From contig CAJAES010000059.1 in the NCBI GenBank assembly GCA_903938815.1, positions 1-64,000 on the forward strand: a stretch of 64,000 nt of DNA. The letters are read 5' to 3'. This stretch comes from an uncultured beta proteobacterium (GTDB lineage: Bacteria > Pseudomonadota > Gammaproteobacteria > Burkholderiales > Burkholderiaceae_C). The translations under genes were made by a program, and so were the position numbers. Under the pieces are notes generated by a model. That model was not told the DNA's origin. It saw nothing but the letters and a program-made list of their open reading frames with translations, and searched no databases. Positions 42,553 through 53,120 of this stretch are shown here, piece after piece. Position 1 is the stretch's first letter; every line of letters starts with the position of its first letter.

Positions 42553-43188
42553 ATGGAACTGTGGAGCGAGAGCTGGACGAACGGCGACCGCATTCCGGAG
42601 CGGTTCGCCGCCGGACGGCTGCTGGACGACGGCGGCGTCGGCTTTTCCGACAACCTGAACCCGCACCTGGCCTGGGGCCACCTGCCGGAGGGGGCTGCGT
42701 CGATGGTGCTGATCTGCCACGACTTCGACGTGCCCAGCGTCGCGACCGACGTCAACCAGCCTGACCGTGAAGTGCCGGTCGACCTGCCGCGGGTGGACTT
42801 CTTCCACTGGGTCCTGATCGACCTGCCGCCGCGCCCGACCGTCATCGCCGAGGGCGAGTTCAGCCGCGGCTTCACCGCGCGCGGCAAGCCGGGCCCGGCC
42901 ACCATCAACGGGGCGCGCCAGGGGCTGAACGACTACACGGGCTGGTTCGCTGCCGACCCCGCGATGGCCGGCCAGTACTTCGGCTACGACGGCCCCTTTC
43001 CGCCGTTCAACGACTCGCTGGTCCACCACTACGTGTTCACGCTGTACGCGGTGTCGGTGCCGCGCCTGCCGGTGGAAGGTGTGTTCAACGGCCACGACGT
43101 GCGTGCCGCGCTGGCCGGCCGCGTGCTGGGGGCGGCCACCTTTTCGGGCACCTACACGCTCAACCGGCGGCTGGTTCTCGCGCCGTGA
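42553..43188 (+). CDS. YbhB/YbcL (PEBP-like) family protein
   Basis: SDNLNPHLAWGHLPEGAASMVLICHDFDVP, DFFHWVLIDLPP, GYDGPFPPFNDSLVHHYVFTLYAV. Confidence 0.9.
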   Translation: MELWSESWTNGDRIPERFAAGRLLDDGGVGFSDNLNPHLAWGHLPEGAASMVLICHDFDVPSVATDVNQPDREVPVDLPRVDFFHWVLIDLPPRPTVIAEGEFSRGFTARGKPGPATINGARQGLNDYTGWFAADPAMAGQYFGYDGPFPPFNDSLVHHYVFTLYAVSVPRLPVEGVFNGHDVRAALAGRVLGAATFSGTYTLNRRLVLAP

Positions 43189-43817
43189 CGGCGGGCCAGG
43201 CCACGCGCGTGCTGCTGATCCGGCACGGCGAGACCGACTGGAACCTCCAGACCCGGCTGCAGGGCCACACCGACATTCCGCTCAACGCCAAGGGCCGTTG
43301 GCAGGCCGCGCAACTGGGTCGCGCCTTGGCTGGCGAACCGCTGGACGCCGTCTACAGCAGCGACCTCCTGCGTGCGCTGCACACCGCGGCCCCGGTCGCC
43401 GAGGCCAGCGGTGCGCCGCTGCGGCCCGAGCCCGCTCTGCGCGAACGCTGCTTCGGCTGTTTCGAAGGCCTCACCTACGCCGAGATCGAGGCGCGGTGGC
43501 CCGAAAACGCGCGCCGGTGGCGGCTGCGCGAACCCGGCTACGGCCCCGAGGGCGGAGAGAACCTGATCGAGTTCAGCGCCCGCTGCCTGGGCGCCGCCGA
43601 GCGGCTGGCCGCTCGGCATCCCGGTGGCAGCATCGCGCTGGTGGCGCACGGAGGCGTGCTCGACAGCCTGTACCGGGCCGCCACCCGCGTGCCGCTGGAC
43701 GCGCCCCGGAGCTGGCAGATGGGCAATGCGGCCATCAACCGCCTGCTCTACAGCCCGTCGGGCTTCACGCTGGTGGGGTGGGACGACGACGCGCACCTCG
43801 CGCCGCCGCCCGCCTGA
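43185..43817 (+). CDS. Histidine phosphatase family protein (phosphoglycerate mutase-like)
   Basis: RVLLIRHGETDWNLQTRLQGHTDIPLNAKG (RHGE), ALRERCFGCFEGLTYAEIE, LVAHGGVLDSLYR. Confidence 0.93.
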   Translation: MTAGQATRVLLIRHGETDWNLQTRLQGHTDIPLNAKGRWQAAQLGRALAGEPLDAVYSSDLLRALHTAAPVAEASGAPLRPEPALRERCFGCFEGLTYAEIEARWPENARRWRLREPGYGPEGGENLIEFSARCLGAAERLAARHPGGSIALVAHGGVLDSLYRAATRVPLDAPRSWQMGNAAINRLLYSPSGFTLVGWDDDAHLAPPPA

Positions 43818-43824
43818 AACTGAA

Positions 43825-43861
43825 CCTGAGCCCGAGCCCGAGCCCGAGCCTGAGGCTCAGG
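43825..43861. terminator. Inverted repeat between convergent genes, candidate terminator
   Basis: CCTGAGCC...GGCTCAGG with gagccc hexamer repeats in the loop. Confidence 0.4.
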
Positions 43862-43879
43862 TCAGGCTGATCGGCATCC

Positions 43880-46800
43880 TCACTGCCGCCGGATTTCCCG
43901 CCACGAATTCTTCGCCGGCTGGATCGGGTTGTTCTTCGTGATGTCGCGCTGCCACGGCTTGCCGTCGGCGTCCTGCCCGGAGCCGATGATCTTGCCGTCG
44001 GCTGTCAGCAGGGCCGTCACGCCCGAGGAGTTGGCGACGTCCGAGACAACGGTCGACACGTAGTCGGTGCCCGAGAACTCGTCGCCCGTCAGCAGGTCCA
44101 GGACCCACAGGCGCGAGCTGGCCGCGCAGTCGGTGCCGCCGTTGGTGTTGGTCACGAACGCGATCGCACCGTAGGCCAGCGTCGGGCGGCTGTTGGCCTG
44201 GTGGCCGGTCGGCAGGTCGAGGTACCAGCCGCGGCCGGTGGCCCAGTCCACGGTCGCGCCGCTGAGGCTGTCGTCGCCCGCGTTGTAGGTGCGCTGGGTC
44301 AGGCCGCTTCGCGCATTGGCCATGCTGCCGCCGTCCGCTATGGCGTAGAAGCTCTGAACCTTGGTGTTGCCGAAGTCGCCGATGTCCAGCAGGCGGCCGG
44401 TGCCGATCAGCACCACGCGCTTGCCTTGGGTCAGGACGAGTTCCGGAGCGGCCGTGACGGGCTGCAGGTCGCCGGCAGGGCCTTTCAGAACCGCCAGCAG
44501 GTTCGGCGTGCCCTTGTCCTGGAGATCGAAGCGCCAGACGTTGCCGAGCAGGTCCCCGCCGTAGACATAGCGCACGGTCCCGTTGGTCTCCTGGAAGGCG
44601 CTGACCTGCGCCAGGCCCGAGTCCACCGACGCTGAGCCGGCCCCGGTCTCGAACTCATGGATCACCGCACCCGTGGTGGCGTTGAGCACCCACAGGCGAC
44701 CGATGCCGTCGGTGTTGTTGAAACCCGAGGTGAGCAGGACGACATCGCCGTCCGACGCGTTGGCGGACTTCACCACCACCGGCCGGCCGAGTGCCTGGCC
44801 CATCTTCGCCTGCGTGGTGGTGTCGGCTGCCGAGGGGAAGGTCCAGAGGTGCTTGCCGGCGAGGCCGGCCTCGTCCAGGTCGCGAGGGCTGGTCACGTTC
44901 AGGGCGTAGAAGCTGCGGCCGGCCACGCCGGCGCCCGCCACCAGGATCTTGCTCCCGCCCGACAGCTTGGCGACCACCGGTGAGCCATCGAGCTTGGTCT
45001 TGAACGCATAGGCGCGCTCCGTCGTCTCGCCGATGGCGCCGAGTGCGCTTTCGGGCACGAAGGCCCAGAGTTCCTTGCCGGCATTCGGGCTGCGGGTGTC
45101 GAAGGCGTGCAGCATGCCTTCGCCGGACTGCACGTAGACCACGCCCTCGTCGCGCGCCACCGTGGGTTCGGAGTTGATCACGGCGCCCATCAGGCTGGTA
45201 CGCGACCGGAACAGCGTGCCTTCGTTCGTGCGCTCGCCGCGCAGGTAGTTCACGACAGCGGCATCGGCGCCATAGACATCGCTGGGGTTGACGACGTCCG
45301 CGACGTTGGCCTCGGTGAACGCCACCGCGCCGCCCGCCTTGCCGGCTGCGATGACACGCGTGGTCCAGTCGCGCGCCAGCAGCAGCGTGCCGGCCGACCA
45401 CACCGGCGTCGTGTCGACTTCGGCCGTCTCGACATCGATGGGGTTGGCGGTCAGGTCGCCCGCCCAGCCGGCGGGGTTGTAGGTGCCGAAGTAGGCCCGC
45501 TGGTCGCCGCGCGACAGGTTCACCGTGCTGACCGCGATGCCGCCCTGCGCGCCGGTCTGGCTCAGGATGTCGCGCAGGCCCGACTGGATCTTGGCAGCCG
45601 TCTCGGCGGGCGAATCGGCCAGGTACATCTGCCCGCGGCCGTTGATCGTGGCGTGCCAGAGGTCGTCCACCGCGTTCGGGTTCCGGTCCTGGGTCGGGTT
45701 CTCCCAGGCCGATGTGTCCGTGGGCGGTAGCGCGGTGTCGCTCGTGAAGAGCTTGCCGCGTGCACCCATGATCAGCCCATAGGTGTTCATGTGCAGGTTG
45801 GTGTTCTCGTCGACCGCCGTCTTCGGCACCTTGCCCGTGGCCAGGCCGGTTCTCAGGTTGACGGTGTAGTACGACAGCGCGACGTCAGCCAGCGAGTTGT
45901 CGTGGGTCGTGGCGTACGGCGCGGCTGCACCCCAGGTGGTCTTGCTGTAGCTCGGCTTGGTGGGGGTTGCCACGTTGGCGAAGCCGTCGGACATGATGAA
46001 GGCGTTGTTGCGCTGGCAGGCGTACTGGATCGGCCCTGCGGCGTTCATGTACTCCTCGCCGATGCGGTCCAGCGTCTCACGCGTCGGGGTACCGCCTGCG
46101 CGATTGGTCTCGTAGAACAGGCCCGCCACCTTGCGGCCATTCTGTGATGCGAGGGGCTTGTCGATGTCGTACATCGTGACGCGGGTCGTCGCGCCGGGGC
46201 GATTGTTGAAGTGCACCACGCCCATGCGCAGCCCGGTCAGTGGCTCCAGCACCTGCCCCACCGCGGCGTTCAGCATCAGCTTGCGCTTGCGGTAGTACTG
46301 CCACCAGTTCGCGAAGTTCTGCAGCGCAGCATCGTAGGCTGCCGTGGTGGCGTAGTTGGCTGCCTTGATCTCGTAGCGCTTGAGTGTCGTGGTGCCGTCG
46401 GGCGCGGTGACGCACGCGCTGCCGTCGACGGTGCAGACTTCCTTGAGGTAATAGGTGGCCGGGAAGTAGGCCATGGAGATGTTCCGTGCGGTGCTTGCGG
46501 GCACCACGAACAGACTGCCCGACGCGGCCCAGCCTTGGGCCGAAACCAGTGGCCACGGGTTGGCGCAGCCGTTGTTCACACAGACCCGCGCAGTGCCAGG
46601 CAACAGCATGCCGGGCAGGGCCTTGAAGGTCCAATTCGCGGTGGTGACGGCGGCGCGCAGGTCGCGCACGTTGAAGGTGCCGCTGCCATAGGTGGGATGC
46701 GATTTCGCCGCGGTGACCGAGGCGTTGCCGTAGTTCACCACCGCGCTGCCCACATAGGCGGGCGACCAGGGCTTGTAGGTGACGGCCGGATCAAAGTAGA

Positions 46801-47227
46801 TGGGGTTGTAGTCAGGCGAACGCAGAAAGGCGAACTGCGCGGTCGGCGGAATCGCGAAGTGAGGGTTGTCGGCGTCGTCATACGTACGGTTCCCGTCCTT
46901 CCCGTCCGAGTAGCCGTTCGGGAAGAGGTAGACCATCTTCTTCCACTGGCCGTCCACGCCGCCCCCGGCGTTGAACCAGGTCTTGCCCGTGGCATCCCAG
47001 CCGGAGCGGGCGTTGTAGTCCCACCAGAAGGCGCCGTCGTTGTTGCCGAGCATCACCTCCGAGTCCATCGAGCCCGAGTCGTCGAGGCCGAAGATCACGT
47101 TGGGCTTGGCCAGCACGGAGGCCTTGAGCGGCAGCTCGGCGATGTCGGTGGCGGCCTGCGAGGCAGGCCCGGAGAGCAGGCCCGCGAGTGCGAGAGTGGA
47201 GACGACGATCTGGACAGCGGCTTTCAT
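43880..47227 (-). CDS. pilY1: PilC/PilY family type IV pilus tip-associated protein
   Basis: Signal peptide, NVIFGLDDSGSMDSEVM (MIDAS-like), DNSLADVALSYYTVNLR, C-terminal beta-propeller with VLIGTGRLLD; located with minor pilins. Confidence 0.92.
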   Translation of the reverse strand: MKAAVQIVVSTLALAGLLSGPASQAATDIAELPLKASVLAKPNVIFGLDDSGSMDSEVMLGNNDGAFWWDYNARSGWDATGKTWFNAGGGVDGQWKKMVYLFPNGYSDGKDGNRTYDDADNPHFAIPPTAQFAFLRSPDYNPIYFDPAVTYKPWSPAYVGSAVVNYGNASVTAAKSHPTYGSGTFNVRDLRAAVTTANWTFKALPGMLLPGTARVCVNNGCANPWPLVSAQGWAASGSLFVVPASTARNISMAYFPATYYLKEVCTVDGSACVTAPDGTTTLKRYEIKAANYATTAAYDAALQNFANWWQYYRKRKLMLNAAVGQVLEPLTGLRMGVVHFNNRPGATTRVTMYDIDKPLASQNGRKVAGLFYETNRAGGTPTRETLDRIGEEYMNAAGPIQYACQRNNAFIMSDGFANVATPTKPSYSKTTWGAAAPYATTHDNSLADVALSYYTVNLRTGLATGKVPKTAVDENTNLHMNTYGLIMGARGKLFTSDTALPPTDTSAWENPTQDRNPNAVDDLWHATINGRGQMYLADSPAETAAKIQSGLRDILSQTGAQGGIAVSTVNLSRGDQRAYFGTYNPAGWAGDLTANPIDVETAEVDTTPVWSAGTLLLARDWTTRVIAAGKAGGAVAFTEANVADVVNPSDVYGADAAVVNYLRGERTNEGTLFRSRTSLMGAVINSEPTVARDEGVVYVQSGEGMLHAFDTRSPNAGKELWAFVPESALGAIGETTERAYAFKTKLDGSPVVAKLSGGSKILVAGAGVAGRSFYALNVTSPRDLDEAGLAGKHLWTFPSAADTTTQAKMGQALGRPVVVKSANASDGDVVLLTSGFNNTDGIGRLWVLNATTGAVIHEFETGAGSASVDSGLAQVSAFQETNGTVRYVYGGDLLGNVWRFDLQDKGTPNLLAVLKGPAGDLQPVTAAPELVLTQGKRVVLIGTGRLLDIGDFGNTKVQSFYAIADGGSMANARSGLTQRTYNAGDDSLSGATVDWATGRGWYLDLPTGHQANSRPTLAYGAIAFVTNTNGGTDCAASSRLWVLDLLTGDEFSGTDYVSTVVSDVANSSGVTALLTADGKIIGSGQDADGKPWQRDITKNNPIQPAKNSWREIRRQ

Positions 47228-47229
47228 GC

Positions 47230-47763
47230 TCACCCCTTCGTGATCAGTGACTGCACCCAGGTGCGGGTGTCCTTGGGGCCGGTCACGCGGATGGTCACGC
47301 GGAACTGCTTGGAGGTCGGCGGGTCGGGCCGCTCGCGGCTGGCGTCGGCGCTCTCGATCTGGGGAATCTGCTTGACCAGGCACTGGCGCAATGCGTTCGT
47401 GACCGGCAGTGCGCCTTCGCACAGCCGCTCGGCCACGTAGGCCACCGTGTAGTTGCCGACCCCGACCGTCGGCGCGGCGTCGAAGTCGACTTGCGGAACG
47501 CCCTTGGTGTCGGTGTCCTGGGTCGTCGCCCAGTACCAGCCGGCGCTGTCGGCTTCCTCGTTGGTCAGGTCGTCGCGGATGCGCTCGTAGACGGTGTTCA
47601 GGCCGACCTCGGACGCCTGCAGCGAGGCCTCGCGGTAGGCCGTGTTGCCGCTCGCGAGCGTCCCGGCTTCGGTCAGCTTGGCCAGCGCCATGCCGCCCAG
47701 CAGCATGATGGACATCAGCACCAGCACCACGAGCATGGTGACACCTTGTTCAGCGCGCTTCAT
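47230..47763 (-). CDS. pilX: Type IV pilus minor pilin PilX
   Basis: MKRAEQGVTMLVVLVLMSIMLLGGMALAKL N-terminal pilin-like helix; position between pilY1 and pilW. Confidence 0.85.
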   Translation of the reverse strand: MKRAEQGVTMLVVLVLMSIMLLGGMALAKLTEAGTLASGNTAYREASLQASEVGLNTVYERIRDDLTNEEADSAGWYWATTQDTDTKGVPQVDFDAAPTVGVGNYTVAYVAERLCEGALPVTNALRQCLVKQIPQIESADASRERPDPPTSKQFRVTIRVTGPKDTRTWVQSLITKG

Positions 47764-48818
47764 TCCTTGAGCCCCAATACCAGGTTGCGCAGCGGCACCA
47801 CGACCGTCGACGTGCGGTAGCGGTAGCACTGCCAGTCGGCGACATCCGGCTCGACCTCGGTGCCGAAGAGCTGCGGCTTGGCGAGGCTGGCCTCGCAGTC
47901 GCCGTCCGCGTTGGGTTTCTCGCGCTGCGGGCTCCGGGTGACGATGCCGATGCGCAGGGCGCGCACGCGTGGCAGCGTGGCGGCGTCCAGCGTCGCGAAG
48001 GTGCCGCTGGCGTCCTGCCAGTCTTCCAGCGTGGTGCTGCCTGCGGCGGCGGCGGAGATGCCGTACTGCGCACGGAGCGCGATGACATCCCGCGCCAGGA
48101 CCGCGGTCGCGTTGGTCAGCGGCCGGTCGAGCACCAGCGTGTTGCCGACGCGGCGGTAACGGTTCCAGTTCACGTCGCCGAGCAGCGTTATGCGGTCGCG
48201 CTCGGCGAAGCTGGGATCGACGGTGAAGTCGCCCTGGTTGTACTTGCCGGCCGCGCCGAAGGTCAGGGTCTGGGGTGTGGTGTCGGTGCTGGCCGTGACC
48301 GCCGTGACGGTGCGGACCAGGCAGTCCCCGCCGGCCGTGGCGGGTGCCAGCAGCACGGCCTGGCCGGCCGTCACGGGCAGCAAGGACATCACCTCGGCCG
48401 AGGTGCCGTCGGAGTCGGCGTTCAGCAGCACGTTGGCGCCGGATTCCACGCGTTCGCCGTAGACGATGTCGATGGTGTCGCCATCGTCGCCGGTCGTGAT
48501 GCGCACAGGGGTGAAGGCGGCGCCGTCGCTCTTCAAGGTGGCGTCCACGCTGAGCGACAACTGGCCGCAGAGGTAGCTGGAGTCGCCGAAGAAGCCGAGG
48601 CCGGCCAGGGCTGCGTCGTTCTTCAATGCCGCCATCGCGCTGGCCGCGCCGAGCCCGACACCGCCGGCGCCGACGCCCTGGCGCTGCGAAGCCGTGAACA
48701 TCATCGCGCTGCCGCCGGCCGCGAGGCTGACGAGAAGTGCGATGACCATTCCGACCATCAGTTCGACGATCGACACGCCGCGCTGGGCGCGGCGGAAGGG
48801 GGGTCTACGGGCGGACAT
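47760..48818 (-). CDS. pilW: Type IV pilus minor pilin PilW
   Basis: RRAQRGVSIVELMVGMVIALLVSLAAGGSAMMF; gene order. Confidence 0.87.
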   Translation of the reverse strand: MSARRPPFRRAQRGVSIVELMVGMVIALLVSLAAGGSAMMFTASQRQGVGAGGVGLGAASAMAALKNDAALAGLGFFGDSSYLCGQLSLSVDATLKSDGAAFTPVRITTGDDGDTIDIVYGERVESGANVLLNADSDGTSAEVMSLLPVTAGQAVLLAPATAGGDCLVRTVTAVTASTDTTPQTLTFGAAGKYNQGDFTVDPSFAERDRITLLGDVNWNRYRRVGNTLVLDRPLTNATAVLARDVIALRAQYGISAAAAGSTTLEDWQDASGTFATLDAATLPRVRALRIGIVTRSPQREKPNADGDCEASLAKPQLFGTEVEPDVADWQCYRYRTSTVVVPLRNLVLGLKE

Positions 48819-49230
48819 CGGTCGTGACCTCCAGCGTGCGGGTGTCGCCCGACTCCTTGCCTGTCCAGGTGATCGTCACCGTGAGCAGGTCGTCGGCCAG
48901 CACGGACCCGGCCTCCACGTCGCCCGGCAGGGAGGCCAGCACGCGGGCTTCCCAGTCCTCGGTGCGCTCCTCGGCGACATCGCTGTCGCAGGTGCCGGTT
49001 GCAGGCACCGTGTAGCAGGCCGCGTTGTCCACGTCCACGAGCGCGGTGCTGAGGAGTTCATCGGCCAGCTGCACGGCCGTCATGCGGGCCTGGCTCTCGC
49101 TGGCCTGGCGCACCAGGTTGGTCTGCATGCGCGTCATGCCCAGCAAGCCGAAGGACAGGATGGCCAGGGCGATCAAGGCGTCGATGAGCCCGATGCCGCG
49201 CGAGCGCAGGCGTGGAGGTGAGCGTTTCAT
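48805..49230 (-). CDS. pilV: Type IV pilus minor pilin PilV
   Basis: RSRGIGLIDALIALAILSFGLLGMTRMQTNLVRQASESQARMTAVQLADELL. Confidence 0.87.
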   Translation of the reverse strand: MKRSPPRLRSRGIGLIDALIALAILSFGLLGMTRMQTNLVRQASESQARMTAVQLADELLSTALVDVDNAACYTVPATGTCDSDVAEERTEDWEARVLASLPGDVEAGSVLADDLLTVTITWTGKESGDTRTLEVTTDVRP

Positions 49231-49706
49231 GTTGGGCAGTTCGTCTGGTCGCCGCACAGGCGGATGGCCCCGCCGGCGTCCACGCGCAGGCCGGGGCAGC
49301 GCACCTCGGTCGAGCAGGCGTGGCCTGACTTGGACAGGTCGACGGAGGCGGCGTTGAAGTCCAGCGGCCGGCCCTCGCCGCCGAAGTCGATGCTGGCGTC
49401 GTCGCTGCTGACGCCCCCGGTGAAGGCCAGTTCCCGGATCAGGACCGGTGCATCCGGGTCAGAGATGTCCTGGACCTGAATCACGCCGTCGTCGATGGCC
49501 ACGCGAACCGTCGCGTTGCGCTTGATGGCCTCGCTCTGGGCGAGCAGCGTCTGCGAATACAGCGCATTGCCGTTCTCGCGCAGGCTCGAGTTCAGCCGGT
49601 ATTCCTGGAACGAGGGGGCTGCGGCCACCATCAGCACCCCGCCGATGACCATCGCCACCAGCAGCTCGATCAGCGTGAGGCCGCGCTGGCGCTTCAGGTG
49701 TCGCAC
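49227..49706 (-). CDS. fimT: FimT/GspH family pseudopilin
   Basis: MRHLKRQRGLTLIELLVAMVIGGVLMVAAAPSFQEYRLNSSLRENGNALYSQTLLAQSEAIKRN, GspH/FimT pattern. Confidence 0.87.
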   Translation of the reverse strand: MRHLKRQRGLTLIELLVAMVIGGVLMVAAAPSFQEYRLNSSLRENGNALYSQTLLAQSEAIKRNATVRVAIDDGVIQVQDISDPDAPVLIRELAFTGGVSSDDASIDFGGEGRPLDFNAASVDLSKSGHACSTEVRCPGLRVDAGGAIRLCGDQTNCPT

Positions 49707-50119
49707 GTCGTCCCCTTCATGCTCCAGCAGTTCGTGCTCGGCACGCCCTTGGGGTGCGCCGTCGTCACGCGCACGCCCTGATGGTCGATGCTGAAGCCGT
49801 AGCCGTCGACCGGGCCACTGCCCGTGGCCGTGGCGGTGAAGCCCTGGCCGTCGTTGCTGAGTTCGCAGGTGACCGTGAAGTTCTCGGTGGTCGGCATGGT
49901 GGCGCCGCAGGCGTCGCCATTGGCGTAGCTGCCGGAGTCCTGGAAGCGCTGCTCCATCCGCGTTGCGAGCGCGCTCAGCGCGTCGAGCGCGGGCGGCACG
50001 CGCGAGCGCTGCACGTAGGCGGTGTAGGCGGGCAGGGCGATGGCCGACAGGATGGCGACGATCGCCACCGTGATCATGACTTCGATGAGGGTGAATCCGC
50101 GTTCGCGTGTCGGGTGCAT
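49694..50119 (-). CDS. pilE: PilE-like type IV pilin
   Basis: RERGFTLIEVMITVAIVAILSAIALPAYTAYVQRSRVPPALDALSALATRMEQRFQDSGSYA with disulfide-type Cys. Confidence 0.88.
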   Translation of the reverse strand: MHPTRERGFTLIEVMITVAIVAILSAIALPAYTAYVQRSRVPPALDALSALATRMEQRFQDSGSYANGDACGATMPTTENFTVTCELSNDGQGFTATATGSGPVDGYGFSIDHQGVRVTTAHPKGVPSTNCWSMKGTTCDT

Positions 50120-50331
50120 GGCGTCGGGTTCCGCGTGAGACTGTCGGGCAGGCCGTCCCGCCTCCCTGGACGGGAAGGCGTGAACCGGCTCATTGTTCTT
50201 TGGTATCGGCCCCTTGAGCCGCCACTTGAGTGCCCGGAGTGCGTCAGAAGCACGCGAACTGTGACGGCCTGCAACGAGTCCGGCCGGCCGCACGGCCGTC
50301 CGGACCTGTCGAGGTGGCTGCGGCCCGGATG

Positions 50332-51378
<1,047 letters not shown>

Positions 51379-51417
51379 GCAGGGATTATCGGGGGCCCCC
51401 GGGTAAACTTGTGGCAG

Positions 51418-51810
51418 ATGAACGCTTTGCGCCGACGCCTTCACACAGTGACTTGGTTCGCGCTGGTCGCGATGCTCGCGCTGGCGCTCGCGCCTTCGAT
51501 TTCGTACGCGCTGGCCCGGGTTCAGGGCGAAGACAGCCGGTTCGCCGAGGTCTGCACGCCGCAGGGCCTGCAGCGCGTCCCGCTGGACGCAGACGGCCCG
51601 GCAGCGCCCGTGACCGGCGGCGTCCACCTCGAGCACTGCGCGTTCTGCGGCCTGGGTGGCGGCGACGGGGCGGCCTTGCCACCCGCGCCGCTGGCCGGCC
51701 CGGCCGAGCCCCTGGCCGAAGCGGCTGCGCCTGGCGCGCCGCACGCGCTGCCCCGGACTCTGGCTGCCTGGTCCAGCCCGCCCACGCGCGCACCCCCCGG
51801 CGGCCGCTGA
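51418..51810 (+). CDS. DUF2946 family protein
   Basis: Short protein with N-terminal [14 protein letters not shown] and [12 protein letters not shown] Cys/His motif typical of DUF2946. Confidence 0.82.
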   Translation: MNALRRRLHTVTWFALVAMLALALAPSISYALARVQGEDSRFAEVCTPQGLQRVPLDADGPAAPVTGGVHLEHCAFCGLGGGDGAALPPAPLAGPAEPLAEAAAPGAPHALPRTLAAWSSPPTRAPPGGR

Positions 51811-51877
51811 ACCCGCTGCGCCGCAGCCCTGCGGTGGCCTGACCCCTGACATCCGGCCAGGCCGTGCACTCAGGGAT

Positions 51878-51919
51878 CCGGCTCACGGGCACCCGGCCCA
51901 CAGGCACCCGGCCCACAGG
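51878..51919. repeat. 15-bp tandem repeat (2 perfect copies plus a partial)
   Basis: cacccggcccacagg at 51890-51904 and 51905-51919, preceded by degenerate ccggctcacggg. Confidence 0.8.
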
Positions 51920-52024
51920 CCGACTGCCATCGACGGCCGGCCCGAGGCACCCGATTTCGCGATTTCCCGATTTGCCGAAGCCCCGTTTCGGCGTCTCCGA
52001 CCCCACTCCTATCCGGAATTTCAC

Positions 52025-52501
52025 ATGAAGCAACTGATCACCCTCGCTGCACTGGCGTTCGCCGCCGCCGCCGCCCCTGCCCAGACCACCGTCGTCGTCG
52101 ACCCGTGGGTGCGCGGCGTCGTCGCGCAGCAGAAGGCCACGGGAATGTTCGCCCGCATCACCTCCGTCAACGGCGGTCGGCTGCTCGCCGGCTCGTCGCC
52201 GGTGGCCGGCGTCGTCGAGATCCACGAGATGCGCATGGACGGCGACACGATGCGCATGCGCGCCCTGCCGAACGGCCTGGAGCTTCCGGCCGGCCAGGCC
52301 GTCGATCTCAAGCCCGGCGGCTTCCACGTGATGCTGATGGACCTGAAGCAGCCGCTGAAGGACGGGCAGACCGTCCCGGTGACGCTGGTGGTCGAGGGCA
52401 AGGACGGCAAGCGCGAGACGCTGGAAATCAAGGCCGTGGTGCGGCCGCTCGCGGGCGGCGCGATGGCGCCCGCCGGCCCCATGGGCCACGGCAAGCACTG
52501 A
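52025..52501 (+). CDS. Periplasmic copper chaperone PCu(A)C
   Basis: Signal peptide; VVVDPWVRGVVAQQKATGMFARI, GVVEIHEMRMDGDTMRMRAL, LKPGGFHVMLMDLKQPLKDGQTVPVTL (HxnMx21-22HxM-type pattern). Confidence 0.92.
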   Translation: MKQLITLAALAFAAAAAPAQTTVVVDPWVRGVVAQQKATGMFARITSVNGGRLLAGSSPVAGVVEIHEMRMDGDTMRMRALPNGLELPAGQAVDLKPGGFHVMLMDLKQPLKDGQTVPVTLVVEGKDGKRETLEIKAVVRPLAGGAMAPAGPMGHGKH

Positions 52502-53077
52502 TCAGCGGCTGAGCGCCTTCAGGGCCAGCTTGATGCCCTCGGCCACGCCCACGCCGGGCGGCAGCGCCTTCAGCGCCGCCTTGGCGTCGCGCTCGTTGTA
52601 GCCCAGGGCCAGCAGCGCCTGCGTGATGTCGCTCTGCGCGTCGCTCACGGCGTCTGCGGCCGGCAGGCCGAGGTCGGCGCCGAGCTTGCCCTTGAGTTCC
52701 AGCAGCAGCCGCTCGGCCGTCTTCTTGCCGATGCCCGGCACCTTCACCAGGCGTCCGGCGTCCTGTGCCGTGACGGCCTGCGCCAGTTCGGCGGCCGACA
52801 GTCCGGACAGGATGGACAGCGCCGTGCGCGGCCCGACCCCGCTGATCTTGACGACCTCGCGGAAGGTGGCGCGCTCCTCCTCGGTGAGAAAGCCGTAGAG
52901 CAGCTGCGCGTCCTCGCGCACGATGAAGTGCGTGAGCAGCGTCACCGGCGCTCCCAGGCCCGGCAGGTTGTAGAACGTGCTCATGGGCACGTCGACCTCG
53001 TAGCCGACGCCTTGCACGTCCACGAGGACCTGGGGTGGCGATTTCGCCGCGAGAGTTCCGACCAAGCGTCCGATCAT
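52502..53077 (-). CDS. ruvA: Holliday junction DNA helicase RuvA
   Basis: [80 protein letters not shown]. Confidence 0.98.
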   Translation of the reverse strand: MIGRLVGTLAAKSPPQVLVDVQGVGYEVDVPMSTFYNLPGLGAPVTLLTHFIVREDAQLLYGFLTEEERATFREVVKISGVGPRTALSILSGLSAAELAQAVTAQDAGRLVKVPGIGKKTAERLLLELKGKLGADLGLPAADAVSDAQSDITQALLALGYNERDAKAALKALPPGVGVAEGIKLALKALSR

Positions 53078-53120
53078 GGACGGGGATTATCCGGCCGCGC
53101 CGGGGATGTCCAGCGATCTC

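Noticed and set aside
43825-43861. gagccc hexamer run as a phase-variable repeat
   Set aside because: Only about four imperfect units, in an intergenic convergent position; better explained as part of a terminator hairpin.
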